Positions 1 to 8,761 of a stretch of 20,587 nt of DNA are shown in pieces (position 1 is the stretch's first letter; each line of letters starts with the position of its first letter). Below the pieces are notes generated by a model, which saw only the letters and a list, made by a program, of their open reading frames with translations, did no database searches and was not told the DNA's origin. A program made the translations under genes and the position numbers. The DNA comes from an uncultured Gammaproteobacteria bacterium (lineage in GTDB: Bacteria > Pseudomonadota > Gammaproteobacteria > Steroidobacterales > Woeseiaceae): NCBI GenBank assembly GCA_938003715.1, contig CALKYK010000293.1, forward strand, positions 1-20,587. The letters run 5' to 3'.

Positions 1-2
1 GC

Positions 3-341
3 AGCATCATCGGCGGATTGATCGATTCCGAAAACCTCGATGCGATCATCTACCCGACGTCGCCGACGCGCCCTGGTCGCGTCGATCCGGATCCAGACCC
101 GGACGGCGCGCCGGGCAGCGGGGGCTCCGCCGTCATCCTCGCCAACATGAGCGGATTTCCGGACCTGATCGTGCCCGCCGGCTTTACCGGGCGCGGCCTG
201 CCGGTCGCCATCTCGTTCCTCGGACCGGCCTGGTCGGAACCGCGGCTCCTGGCCCTGGGCTATGCATTCGAGCAGCGCGTCAACGCGAGGCGCCTGCCGG
301 TTACGACGCCGCCGCTGCCCGGCGAGACGATCGAGTTCTGA
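3..341 (+). CDS. Amidase (amidase-signature family), C-terminal part
   Basis: This is the last 112 codons of a gene that begins upstream of the window; the frame is open from base 3 and ends at TGA 339-341. The sequence has the typical C-terminal layout of amidase-signature enzymes: a 'DAIIYPTSP' strand, then a glycine-rich turn, then 'GFPDLIVPAGF' followed by 'GLPVAISFLG' and a helix ending in an 'AFEQ' segment. Family members hydrolyse amides through a Ser-cisSer-Lys triad, which lies upstream and cannot be checked here. The substrate is unknown, and the part seen does not separate a GatA from a stand-alone amidase. The gene converges on the HAD-like gene with 7 bases between stops. Confidence 0.85.
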   Translation, partial: SIIGGLIDSENLDAIIYPTSPTRPGRVDPDPDPDGAPGSGGSAVILANMSGFPDLIVPAGFTGRGLPVAISFLGPAWSEPRLLALGYAFEQRVNARRLPVTTPPLPGETIEF

Positions 342-348
342 ATAGACG

Positions 349-1086
349 CTAGCGGATCGCTGTCAGGAGTTCGCGAAACGACGCCGGGTCGAGGCCCGTC
401 ATTCCGAGCGCGTTGTTGCCGAATCGATTCGACAGGCTTTCGCCGCGCGAACGGCCGACGACGAACGCCGCGTCGTCAAACGCATGATGCGACGTGTTGT
501 CGCCGGGCATTGCAATGCAGGTAACGCCGGCGGCATTGGCCGCCTCGACGCCCGAGTCGCTGTCCTCGAAGGCGACCGCTTCGTCGGCTGCAACGCCCAG
601 CAGCTCGAGGCAGCGCAGGTAGACTTCCGGGTGCGGCTTCGGTTCGGCGACGAGGCCCCGGTGCAGCAACACGTCGAACTCGTCGAGCGACAGGCAGCTG
701 GCGTCGGCCAGCGCGCGAATATTCGATGCGAGGGTTGTCGAGGCAAGCGCGATCTTCACGTCGGAGCTCTGCGCCTTGTTGATCAGCCGCTGGATTCCGC
801 CGCGCAGCGCGAGCGAGCCGGATTCGAGCGCGGCCTGGAAACGCTGCGTCTTGAGTTCGTGCGCACGGGCGACGAGCGCATCGTCCGGGACGCGATGCGC
901 CGGCTGCGTCAGGCTGAAGTGCCGGATGCGATTCTGGCCGCCGGCAACGGACAACAGGCGACGGTACGTCGCACGGTCCCAGCGCCACGGAATTCCCAGC
1001 GCTTCGAACGCGTCATTGAACGACTGCCGCTGCAGCTCGGACGTCTCAACCAGCGTACCGATGCCGCCAAAAATGATCGCTTTCAT
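349..1086 (-). CDS. HAD-superfamily (CbbY-like) protein lacking the catalytic aspartates
   Basis: This 245-residue protein has the full HAD fold with a helical cap and resembles CbbY/beta-phosphoglucomutase-type phosphatases. Motif II (Ser116), motif III (Lys150 in 'EPKPHPEVY') and motif IV (Glu174, Asp175, Asp177 in 'FEDSDSGVEAA') are all present. Motif I, normally DxDGT, reads Gly7-Gly8-Ile9-Gly10-Thr11, so both the nucleophile and the acid/base aspartate are gone. I recall related proteins with an 'FGSIGT'-type motif, so this is probably a real subfamily rather than an error. A standard phosphoaspartate mechanism is not possible, so the function is unknown. The start is ATG at 1086, with AGGAG five bases upstream, rather than the GTG two codons earlier. 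It is divergent from the M24 gene. Confidence 0.85.
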   Translation of the reverse strand: MKAIIFGGIGTLVETSELQRQSFNDAFEALGIPWRWDRATYRRLLSVAGGQNRIRHFSLTQPAHRVPDDALVARAHELKTQRFQAALESGSLALRGGIQRLINKAQSSDVKIALASTTLASNIRALADASCLSLDEFDVLLHRGLVAEPKPHPEVYLRCLELLGVAADEAVAFEDSDSGVEAANAAGVTCIAMPGDNTSHHAFDDAAFVVGRSRGESLSNRFGNNALGMTGLDPASFRELLTAIR

Positions 1087-1256
1087 AACCACTCCTCGTT
1101 AACCGGACGATATCTCGATTGATCGGCGGAGGGTGTAACAAGGTGTTTCTCGGCCCACCGAAACTGCAACGAATTGTTTCCGCGAGTTCATGGGGCAGAT
1201 CTCGGAGACATTGTCGGCCAACTCGTCAGCTAAACTGGGAAGAAAGGGAGAATGCG

Positions 1257-2537
1257 ATGCGATTCTTAGCGTTTCTGTTTTGCGCTTTGCTGGCCTCGAG
1301 CGGGGCGGTTGCTCAGGAAGACGACCTCGAGAAATTCAAAGCTCGTCGGGATGCGCTGAAGGAGCAACTCGGCGATGCAGTCGCCGTGATTTACGGTGCA
1401 TCTGCAGGGGATTCGCTCAGGGGTGGTGCTTTCAGACAGGACTCGACATTCTTTTACCTGACCGGCGTTTCCGATGCCGGTGCGGCACTCATTCTCGCGC
1501 CGGGCGAAAAGCCGTATGACGAAATCCTTTATCTCCAGCCGAGAAATCCGGAAATGGAAAATATCGATGGCCGGCGGCTGCCGTTGGGCTCTGCATTGGA
1601 AGAGGCGACCGGATTCGAAGCAGTGGGGCGGACCAATTTCTTACCGTATGCGCTGACGCGGTTGATGCAAAAGAAGAAAGTCGGCGCTTTTCTCGGGCCG
1701 ATCGTACCCGCCACCGCACCGATTCCGGAGTCGCTCAGCATACTTCGCGACGCCGCCGCCAGGGTCCCCGGCTCAAGGATCGAAAATCAGGCAGGACTGA
1801 TCGACGAGATGAGGCGCATAAAGGACGAATACGAGATAGCCGCGATTCAGCGCGCGGTGGACATCACCGGTATGGGCATCGTTGCCGCGATGCTCGCAGT
1901 GGAACCCGACATGAGCGAGTTCCAGCTTCAGTCGGTGCTTGAGTCGACCTATCGCCGAGAAGGCGCCCAGTTTGTCGGCTTTTCGACAATCGTTGCGTCA
2001 GGAGGCAACACGACCGTCCTGCATTACGTGGACAATGACGAGCCGATTGGAGAGACCGGGCTGGTATTGATCGACACGGGCGCGGAATGGGAGCACTACC
2101 CGGCGGACGTCACCCGGACATTTCCGGCGACAGGCCGTTTCTCGGCCCGCGAAAGGGAGCTTTACTAGATCGTGCTCGACGCCCAGCGCGCTGCGATCGA
2201 ACGCGTACGAGCGGACGCGATCTACTTCGAAGACGTGCACATGACGGCGCGGCAGGTCATCGAGGACGCCGGCTACGGGGACTATTTCATCCACGGTACC
2301 GGACACTTCGTCGGGCTCGACGTGCACGATGTAGGCGACTACGGTCGACCCATGTCACCCGGGGTCGTGCTAACGGTCGAACCCGGCATTTACATCCCGG
2401 AGGAGGGAATAGGAATCAGGATCGAAGACGTCGTGCTGGTGACCGACGACGAGCCGATAGTGATGTCCAGAAACATTCCGCGGACTGTCGAGGAAATCGA
2501 ACGGTTGATGGCTGGCCGCCCGATGCCGGTGAACTAG
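1257..2537 (+). pseudogene. M24 Xaa-Pro aminopeptidase, exported, interrupted by in-frame TAG
   Basis: This is a 426-codon frame for a metallopeptidase of the M24B (Xaa-Pro aminopeptidase/PepP-like) family. It has a signal peptide (residues 1-20, 'LLASSGAVAQ'), an AMP_N-type N-terminal domain (about 25-150) and a pita-bread catalytic domain (about 180-420). All five metal ligands are present: Asp273, Asp284, His350, Glu375 and Glu390. Codon 304 (2166-2168) is TAG in the same frame, after 'RERELY' and before 'IVLDAQ', where relatives usually have Glu or Gln; one G-to-T or C-to-T change explains it. The stop separates the two Asp ligands from the His and Glu ligands, so neither half would be active. 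The rest of the frame is undamaged, so the event is recent or a sequencing error. ATG 1257 follows GGGAG by six bases. The 5' half looks less GC-rich than its neighbours. Confidence 0.85.
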
Positions 2538-3160
2538 CTGCTCGCGTGCACTTCTCGTCGCCTCGACAGCCGCAGTCGCGACCACAGCCGGTACCCGAGC
2601 AGCACTGCAAGAATAGTCGCGTAGATGGCCGGGTCGCTGGCGTCGAGCTTGACCTGCCACCAGTAATGCCAGACGCCGAGTATGGCCGCGACGTAGACCC
2701 AGTTGTGCAGCTTCTGCCAGCTGCGGCCCATACGCCGGCGCATGCCGGTCGTCGAGGTGGCGGCCATTGCCGTCAGGATCAGCAGCGCGGCAAAGCCGAT
2801 CGTAATGAACGGTCTCGCGACGATGTCCTCGGCTACCGCTGACCAGGTCAGGTCCTGATCGAGAAACATCCAGACGAGGAAGTGCATCAGCACGTAGAAG
2901 AACGCGAACAATCCGAGCATGCGGCGAAAGCGCTGTATCCAGTTCCAGCCCGTCAGCTGCCGCAGCGGCGTCACTGCCAGCGCGATCAGGATGAAGCGCA
3001 GGCCCCAGTTGCCGAAACGGTCCTGGATGTTCTCGACCGGGTTCGCGCCGAGATCGCCGGTGATAAGGAAGAGGTCGCCCAGGACCAGCAGGAACGGCAC
3101 AAGCGACAGAGCGAAGACGAGTGGCTTCCAGACGAAGCGGATTTGCCGGATCGTATCCAC
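2534..3160 (-). CDS. msrQ: MsrQ, heme-binding membrane subunit of the MsrPQ methionine sulfoxide reductase
   Basis: This 208-residue inner-membrane protein (formerly YedZ) passes electrons from the quinone pool or a flavin donor to MsrP. About six hydrophobic segments are visible. Candidate heme-ligand histidines are His93 ('VLMHFLVW'), His152 ('WQKLHNWVY') and His165 ('GVWHYWW'), in the typical family contexts. Length is normal for the family. I chose the GTG start at 3160, five bases after the msrP stop; it matches the family N-terminus, and the frame upstream of it overlaps msrP and is not MsrQ-like. The stop shares a CTAG tetranucleotide with the stop of the convergent M24 gene. It forms an operon with msrP. 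Confidence 0.95.
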   Translation of the reverse strand: MDTIRQIRFVWKPLVFALSLVPFLLVLGDLFLITGDLGANPVENIQDRFGNWGLRFILIALAVTPLRQLTGWNWIQRFRRMLGLFAFFYVLMHFLVWMFLDQDLTWSAVAEDIVARPFITIGFAALLILTAMAATSTTGMRRRMGRSWQKLHNWVYVAAILGVWHYWWQVKLDASDPAIYATILAVLLGYRLWSRLRLSRRREVHASS

Positions 3161-3165
3161 GCCCG

Positions 3166-4149
<984 letters not shown>

Positions 4150-4189
4150 GTTTTCCTCCGCGGATTTAGAATCAGTTTAACAGACCGGC

Positions 4190-4633
4190 ATGGCACCCGA
4201 TTTATTGCGCGACACCTCATCCAGCCGGCGGCGCGAGCTGCCGGCAAGCCTCTTGCGCGCCTACTACGCCGCCACGATCGTGTTCCTCGTACTGGACTAC
4301 GGATTCGGCCTGAACGTCAGACTGGCATTCCTCGAACCCGTTCCGGCCTGGCGCGCGGCGTACTACGGCGTGTGTTTCGGCTGCCTCGGCCTGATGTTGT
4401 GGCGACCGTCGCTGGCCTCGATCGTGACCACGGTCGAATCATTGCTGACGCTCGCGCTGCTGATCATCGCGATGGCGCTCAGGGTCATGATCTATTCCGA
4501 CGCGATGCTGGAAACCGGTCGCGGTGGCGTCACGCTGGAGGAAGTCCTGAACTTCCTGCTGGCCTCGACGGCCGCCTACCTCGCCTGGACCGCCGGGTCG
4601 GACCGCATTTTGCGGCGCTTTCGCCTCGATTGA
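4190..4633 (+). CDS. Small four-helix membrane protein of unknown function
   Basis: The protein has 147 residues and I recognise no family. Hydrophobic stretches at about 22-40, 55-72, 77-100 and 117-135 suggest four transmembrane helices. Arginine-rich ends (residues 13-23 and 139-145) fit cytoplasmic termini. There are no cysteine pairs or obvious catalytic motifs. Codon use matches the neighbours, and the frame is followed by a hairpin, so it is probably real. It is divergent from msrP across 40 bases, which holds a TAGAAT -10-like hexamer at 4167-4172 but no clear Shine-Dalgarno box. Confidence 0.7.
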   Translation: MAPDLLRDTSSSRRRELPASLLRAYYAATIVFLVLDYGFGLNVRLAFLEPVPAWRAAYYGVCFGCLGLMLWRPSLASIVTTVESLLTLALLIIAMALRVMIYSDAMLETGRGGVTLEEVLNFLLASTAAYLAWTAGSDRILRRFRLD

Positions 4634-4648
4634 CGCCGAACTTCGGCG
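4634..4648 (+). terminator. Stem-loop directly after the small membrane protein gene
   Basis: The inverted repeat CGCCGAA / TTCGGCG starts at the first base after the stop codon. No U-tract follows, so it is only terminator-like; it could instead protect the 3' end of the mRNA. Confidence 0.4.
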
Positions 4649-4787
4649 AACTTGCTGTCTAATGACGACAACTCGCCACGATAGTTCCCCCGGCGCCGCA
4701 AAACTTATGCCGAAAACGGCACTCCAAGTCAGTAAGCGCCCGTTCAGGATGGCCCCGCCATAATGGACCCAGGCTTGATTAAGGAGG

Positions 4788-5537
4788 ATGCGACCCAAGT
4801 TCGCTGCCATGTCCATGATCGGTCCCGGAATCACGAAGATCGCCCCGCACTCCCTGCAGGAGTCGCCGGCAACGCTGCAGGTCGACGTCATCGCCGACCT
4901 CATCTGCCCGTGGTGCTATCTCGGCAAGCGCCGCCTCGACGAGGCGCTGGCCGCCGTGCACGGTCCGAGCGTGGTCACCTGGTACCCGTTCCAGCTCAAC
5001 CCGGACATGCCGATGACTGGCATGCCGTTCGAGCAATACCTCGAAACCAAGTACGGCAATCCCGCCGACCTGATCCCGGCGCTCGAGGAACTGACACGGG
5101 CCGGGCGCGCCGAGGGCATCCGGTTTCGCTTCGATCGCCTGTCGCACGTGCCGAACACGCTGAACGCGCACCGCCTGATGAATCTCGCGGAGCACAAGGG
5201 CGCGGAGACGTCACGACTCGCGGAAACGCTGCTGCGCGGATTCTTCGAGCACGGGCTCGACATTTCCGATCGCGACGTCCTGACCGAACGAGGCAACTAT
5301 ATCGGACTTGTCAACGTCGAGATCAGCGCCACGCTGGAAAACGAGCAGTCGAATTCGGTCGTGCTGTCGCATGAAGCACAGGTGCGCCAGTCCGGCGTGA
5401 CCGGCGTGCCGGACTTTCTCGTCAACAAGCGCCTGTTCGTCGTCGGCGCGCAGAGCACCGAGAACCTCGTGAAGGTCTTCGACCGCGCGATGTTCGGCGA
5501 GGAAAGCGACCTGCCGGTCTCGCCGACCGTCCACTAG
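4788..5537 (+). CDS. DsbA-family (FrnE-like) thiol oxidoreductase
   Basis: This 249-residue thioredoxin-fold protein resembles the FrnE branch of the DsbA family. It has the active site Cys40-Pro-Trp-Cys43 in 'ADLICPWCYLGKRRL', an inserted helical domain, and the cis-proline loop 'GVTGVPDFLVN'. No signal peptide is evident, which fits the cytosolic FrnE-type proteins implicated in redox stress. The start is uncertain: a strong AAGGAGG (4781-4787) touches the ATG at 4788 with no spacer, while the next in-frame ATG (4809) is 21 bases away. Family similarity starts only near residue 30. The gene converges on the SoxC-like gene with 29 bases between stops. Confidence 0.88.
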   Translation: MRPKFAAMSMIGPGITKIAPHSLQESPATLQVDVIADLICPWCYLGKRRLDEALAAVHGPSVVTWYPFQLNPDMPMTGMPFEQYLETKYGNPADLIPALEELTRAGRAEGIRFRFDRLSHVPNTLNAHRLMNLAEHKGAETSRLAETLLRGFFEHGLDISDRDVLTERGNYIGLVNVEISATLENEQSNSVVLSHEAQVRQSGVTGVPDFLVNKRLFVVGAQSTENLVKVFDRAMFGEESDLPVSPTVH

Positions 5538-5566
5538 CACGCTTTTTTCAACACGCGGCCAGGCCG

Positions 5567-6826
5567 TCAGGCCCACTCCTCGACGCGGTACACGACGTCG
5601 CCGCCGCCACGCACTCGCCAGCCCGTGACCGGGTTGCGGTGATACGGTCCGGAACCAGGCCCGCGCGCCGCAATCCACTCTTCGCGGCTCGGTTGCACGT
5701 AGCCCGTCTCGTCGATTGCGCGACTCATGATCACGGTCTCGCGACCGTTCCAGTTCCACAGGTGCCGGAAACGCACGTGCGCTTTCGGCAGCACCGGTTC
5801 CTGCAGTCGCGCACGCTGCCAGCTCCTGCCGTCGTCGGTGCTGACTTCAACCGCTGAGATCCTGCCGCGACCGCTCCAGGCGATGCCCTGGATCTCGATC
5901 CAGCCGCGTTCCACCGCATCCGGATAGCTCGGATAGGTGATGATCGATCGCGCGTCCATGACAAGGCTGAACTGCCGCGCCACGCCGCCGCGGATCGGCT
6001 CGGTGTACTTGGAGGTTTCCTCGCGGGTCATGAACGGCCGGTCGGCGAACTCGATGCGCCGCAGCCACTTGACGCAACTGTTGCCCTCGCAGCCCGGGTT
6101 CAGCAACCGCACCGGGTAGCCGTTTTCCGGGCGCACCGCCTCGCCGTTCTGCGCATAGACAATCATCGCCTCGTCCCACAGCTCGCGCGGGATGCTGCGC
6201 GTCATGACCGCCGCATCGGCGCCCTCGGCCAGGAACCACGACGCGTCGTCGTTGACGCCGACTTCGCGCGCAAGCGTGGACAACATGACACCGGTCCATT
6301 CGCTCTGGCTCGTCATTCCGGCAATGAGCTGCGCCGTCGTCTGTTCCGGCGCGTCGTGATAAAGGTTGCCCGAACACTCGACGAAGCAGATGCGGCTGAC
6401 CGCCGGAAAACGCTTCAGGTCTGCGACCGAAAAAGTCAACGGTCGCCGCACCATGCCGTGCACGACGAGTTTGTGCCGTTCCGGATCGATAACCGGTACG
6501 CCGGCGTGGTGCCGCTCGAAATGCAGGTCCGACGGTGTGATCGTGCCGTGCAGGTCCTGCAGCGGCGTCTCGGAGCTGGAGCGCGTCGCCGACGGCACGC
6601 GCTTCAGTTTCTCAAAAGCTGAGCGCTCGCCGAGTTCGCTCGACCAGGTGCCGAGCACCTTCGTCGGATCGTCCGGCACGTGCGGCCGACTCGTTCCCGA
6701 AACCTGGACTTCCTGGCCGGCGCTGTTTCTTGCCAGCACGGTGCCCGCCGCGCCCGCCATGCCGATCAGCGCGGACCGGCGCGTCACGTGGCCGGAGTCC
6801 GGCGCTTTTTTCTTTTCGTCCGTCAT
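5567..6826 (-). CDS. soxC: SoxC-like sulfite/sulfane dehydrogenase, molybdopterin subunit
   Basis: This 419-residue protein is a sulfite oxidase-family molybdoenzyme closest to SoxC, the sulfur dehydrogenase subunit of thiosulfate oxidation; the related SorA oxidises sulfite. A Tat signal is present (residues 15-35, 'VTRRSALIGMAGAAG'). Cys151 in 'CFVECSGNLYHD' is the Mo ligand. The substrate-site segment 'NPGCEGNSCVKWLRRIE' and the C-terminal Mo-co dimerisation domain (about 300-419, 'GIAWSGRGRISAVEVS') are intact. Its ATG overlaps the stop of the upstream cytochrome gene by four bases (ATGA), and GAGAGG lies seven bases upstream. No soxXYZAB genes are in the window, so a stand-alone sulfite dehydrogenase role is equally possible. 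Confidence 0.9.
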   Translation of the reverse strand: MTDEKKKAPDSGHVTRRSALIGMAGAAGTVLARNSAGQEVQVSGTSRPHVPDDPTKVLGTWSSELGERSAFEKLKRVPSATRSSSETPLQDLHGTITPSDLHFERHHAGVPVIDPERHKLVVHGMVRRPLTFSVADLKRFPAVSRICFVECSGNLYHDAPEQTTAQLIAGMTSQSEWTGVMLSTLAREVGVNDDASWFLAEGADAAVMTRSIPRELWDEAMIVYAQNGEAVRPENGYPVRLLNPGCEGNSCVKWLRRIEFADRPFMTREETSKYTEPIRGGVARQFSLVMDARSIITYPSYPDAVERGWIEIQGIAWSGRGRISAVEVSTDDGRSWQRARLQEPVLPKAHVRFRHLWNWNGRETVIMSRAIDETGYVQPSREEWIAARGPGSGPYHRNPVTGWRVRGGGDVVYRVEEWA

Positions 6827-7425
6827 CGGTGAACCTCTCGGTGCCCGAGCCGGTCGTCCGGGACGAAACGATCGCGCGCCGGCATCTCGACCCGCGGCAG
6901 GGATTCGGCGTCAAGGCGGGCCTCGGCGGGCAGGAGGTGATTGAGGTGCAGCAGGTACGCCGTCAGGGCGTAGACCTCGTCGTCGTCGAGGCTGCCAGGA
7001 AGATTCTGCGGCATGCTGCGACGAATGTAGTCGAACAGCGTCGTGGCGTACGGCCAGTAGTTGCCGATCGTCCGCTGCCGCCAGGTCGCAGCATCCGCTG
7101 CATCAGGGAACGCTTCGTCCGGCGCATGCACGACGAGCCGGTCGTTGGGTCCCTCGACGCCGGTCCGGCCGTGGCACACGGCACACTGCGCGACGTAGAG
7201 TGCTTCGCCTTCCGCCACGCTGCCGCTGCCGGGGGGCAGGCCGGTGCCGTCGGGCATGACGTCGATGTCCCACGCGGCGATTTCCTCGGCGGTTGCTGCA
7301 TGGCCGAAGCCGAAACGTACCGGCATCGGTGCCTCGTCCTGCGCGGACACGCCGTTGCACCAGCCGACGCAGAGCAGAATGGACAGGATCGAAACCCGGG
7401 TTGCTGATCGCGGTTTGTCGTTCAT
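6823..7425 (-). CDS. Periplasmic cytochrome c, SoxD/SorB-like partner of the SoxC-like enzyme
   Basis: This 200-residue monoheme cytochrome has a Sec signal peptide (cleavage near 'GVSAQD'), a heme site Cys81-Ala-Val-Cys84-His85, and a probable axial Met138 in 'FDYIRRSMPQNLPG'. The 'SLDDDEVYALTAYLLHLN' helix is typical of the cytochrome partner of sulfite or sulfane dehydrogenases. It would take electrons from the molybdenum centre and pass them to the respiratory chain. ATG 7425 follows GGAG by eight bases. It is translationally coupled to the SoxC-like gene, and lies 29 bases downstream of the hydrolase gene in the same direction. Confidence 0.9.
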   Translation of the reverse strand: MNDKPRSATRVSILSILLCVGWCNGVSAQDEAPMPVRFGFGHAATAEEIAAWDIDVMPDGTGLPPGSGSVAEGEALYVAQCAVCHGRTGVEGPNDRLVVHAPDEAFPDAADAATWRQRTIGNYWPYATTLFDYIRRSMPQNLPGSLDDDEVYALTAYLLHLNHLLPAEARLDAESLPRVEMPARDRFVPDDRLGHREVHR

Positions 7426-7454
7426 GTTCGAATCTCCGCGGCCAATCGATGGTG

Positions 7455-8432
7455 TCAGACGGGATAACGGCGCGCAAGCCAGTCCAGCATCAGCGCATTG
7501 AGTTCGTCAGGCTTGTCCTGCTGGGTCCAGTGGCTGCAGTCCTGGATCATTTGCACTTCGAGATCGTCGACGCAAGGCTTCATCGCCTCGACCTGCTTCG
7601 GCGAGACGACGATGTCGTGCGTTGCGCCGATGAACAGCGTCGGCACGCGCACGCGCTGCTCGACGCCGCGCGTCGATTTCCAGTTGTGCCTGAAGTTCCG
7701 GTACCAGTTGATCGGACCGGTGAACCCGCCGGCGGCAAACGCGTTCGCGTAGACGTCGAGTTCGGCGTCGCTCAGCAGGCGTTCGCCTGGCGCCTCGTCG
7801 AGATCCATCAGCGCAAGCAGGCTGATCGGCTGGCGCTTCTTGCTACGGTCTGCCGGCTGCCGCGGCAGCGACTGGCGGCGACGCATGATGTAGTCGATGA
7901 AGCGGCGCGGGTCTTCGCCAAAGCGGCGGTCGGCCTCATCGGAGCGCTGGAAGTTGACGATGTAAAAGTCCTTGCCGAGCTTCCAGCGCATCAGGAGCAC
8001 CGGGTTCAGCGGTGGACGCCGGAAGAACGGGATGTTCAGGTTGATCAGACCGGCCATGCGCTCCGGTCGCAGCAGCGCCATCTGCCAGGCGACGAGCGCT
8101 CCCCAGTCGTGACCGACGATCACCGCGCGCTCGACGCCGAGCGCATCGAGCAGGCCGCAGACGTCGCCGACGAGACGCTGGATGGTGTACTGCTCGACCC
8201 CGTCCGGCTTGTCGCTGCCGCCGTAGCCGCGCATATCGGGCGCGATGGCCTGGTAGCCGGCGGCAGCCAGTGCAGGCAGCTGGTGACGCCAGGAAAAGGC
8301 GAGTTCCGGGAACCCGTGCAGCAGCACGACCGGCGGACCATCGCCCTGGCGGTGCACGGCGAGTTGCACCTCGCCGACATCGACCCGCTCGGCGGCGGGA
8401 AATCGAACGGACGATTCGACGGCGGTGCCCAT
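7455..8432 (-). CDS. Alpha/beta hydrolase, epoxide hydrolase-like
   Basis: This 325-residue alpha/beta hydrolase has the epoxide hydrolase/haloalkane dehalogenase layout. The oxyanion motif 'HGFPE' is at 39-43 and the nucleophile elbow 'GHDWG' at 107-111, with Asp109 as nucleophile. An acid Asp lies in 'FIGATHDIVV' and the catalytic His in 'DCSHWTQQDKP'. An aspartate nucleophile with HGFPE favours epoxide hydrolysis over ester hydrolysis; the substrate is unknown. I prefer ATG 8432; an in-frame TTG at 8459 would add nine residues, and neither has a good ribosome binding site. It may be co-transcribed with the cytochrome and SoxC-like genes. It is divergent from the T-box leader. Confidence 0.88.
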   Translation of the reverse strand: MGTAVESSVRFPAAERVDVGEVQLAVHRQGDGPPVVLLHGFPELAFSWRHQLPALAAAGYQAIAPDMRGYGGSDKPDGVEQYTIQRLVGDVCGLLDALGVERAVIVGHDWGALVAWQMALLRPERMAGLINLNIPFFRRPPLNPVLLMRWKLGKDFYIVNFQRSDEADRRFGEDPRRFIDYIMRRRQSLPRQPADRSKKRQPISLLALMDLDEAPGERLLSDAELDVYANAFAAGGFTGPINWYRNFRHNWKSTRGVEQRVRVPTLFIGATHDIVVSPKQVEAMKPCVDDLEVQMIQDCSHWTQQDKPDELNALMLDWLARRYPV

Positions 8433-8483
8433 GGGCCGAAGCTTACCCGGATGTGGCAAAAAGGGCTCTAAAGCGAGGGGATT

Positions 8484-8492
8484 TGTGCTAGT
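8484..8492 (+). promoter_or_regulatory. Possible extended -10 promoter element for the ileS leader
   Basis: TGTGCTAGT gives a TG dinucleotide followed by a weak -10-like hexamer (GCTAGT) about 10 bases before the first paired leader bases. I see no convincing -35 box. It is placed mainly by its position before Stem I. Confidence 0.25.
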
Positions 8493-8698
8493 TTCGCGCC
8501 AGAACGTCGATGGGGACGCGCAGGCGGAGCCCGTCCGATGACAGCGACCGGGGGACGGTGCAAGCCCCGGATCGGACGCCGGCCTGTATCACCCCGGAGT
8601 TGCCGCCCGAAAAGGCCGCGCGAGCCGCGCCCGAGTAGGCGCGGCCGGCTGGCCGCCGATACCGGCAGAACGAGGCAGCAGGCGCTTGCCGCTGTGAA

Positions 8699-8733
8699 CC
8701 GGGTGGTACCGCGACCGAATCCGATCGCCCCGG
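8699..8733 (+). promoter_or_regulatory. T-box antiterminator
   Basis: CCGGG (8699-8703) pairs with CCCGG (8729-8733), and GCGA (8711-8714) with TCGC (8725-8728), enclosing the canonical 7-base bulge TGGTACC (8704-8710). This is exactly the family architecture; the bulge captures the free 3' end of uncharged tRNA-Ile. It cannot form together with the terminator. Confidence 0.92.
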
Positions 8734-8761
8734 ACGCAAGTGTTGCGTTCGGGGCTTTTTT
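8727..8761 (+). terminator. Regulated intrinsic terminator of the ileS T-box
   Basis: A 13-bp stem (8727-8739 with 8743-8755, one G-T wobble) with a GTG loop is followed by six T residues (8756-8761). It lies 24 bases before the ileS start, so it terminates in the absence of uncharged tRNA. Confidence 0.95.

Noticed and set aside
1119..1256. Upstream start of the M24 gene
   Set aside because: The extra N-terminus is not signal-like, whereas ATG 1257 has GGGAG at good spacing and begins a clear signal peptide.
2087..2842. 251-codon plus-strand open frame spanning the M24 stop
   Set aside because: It is out of frame with the M24 motifs and rich in Arg, typical of a shadow. It does not rescue the interrupted peptidase.
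7293..8471. 392-codon plus-strand open frame
   Set aside because: It is a shadow of the alpha/beta hydrolase and cytochrome genes, whose motifs are unmistakable on the minus strand.
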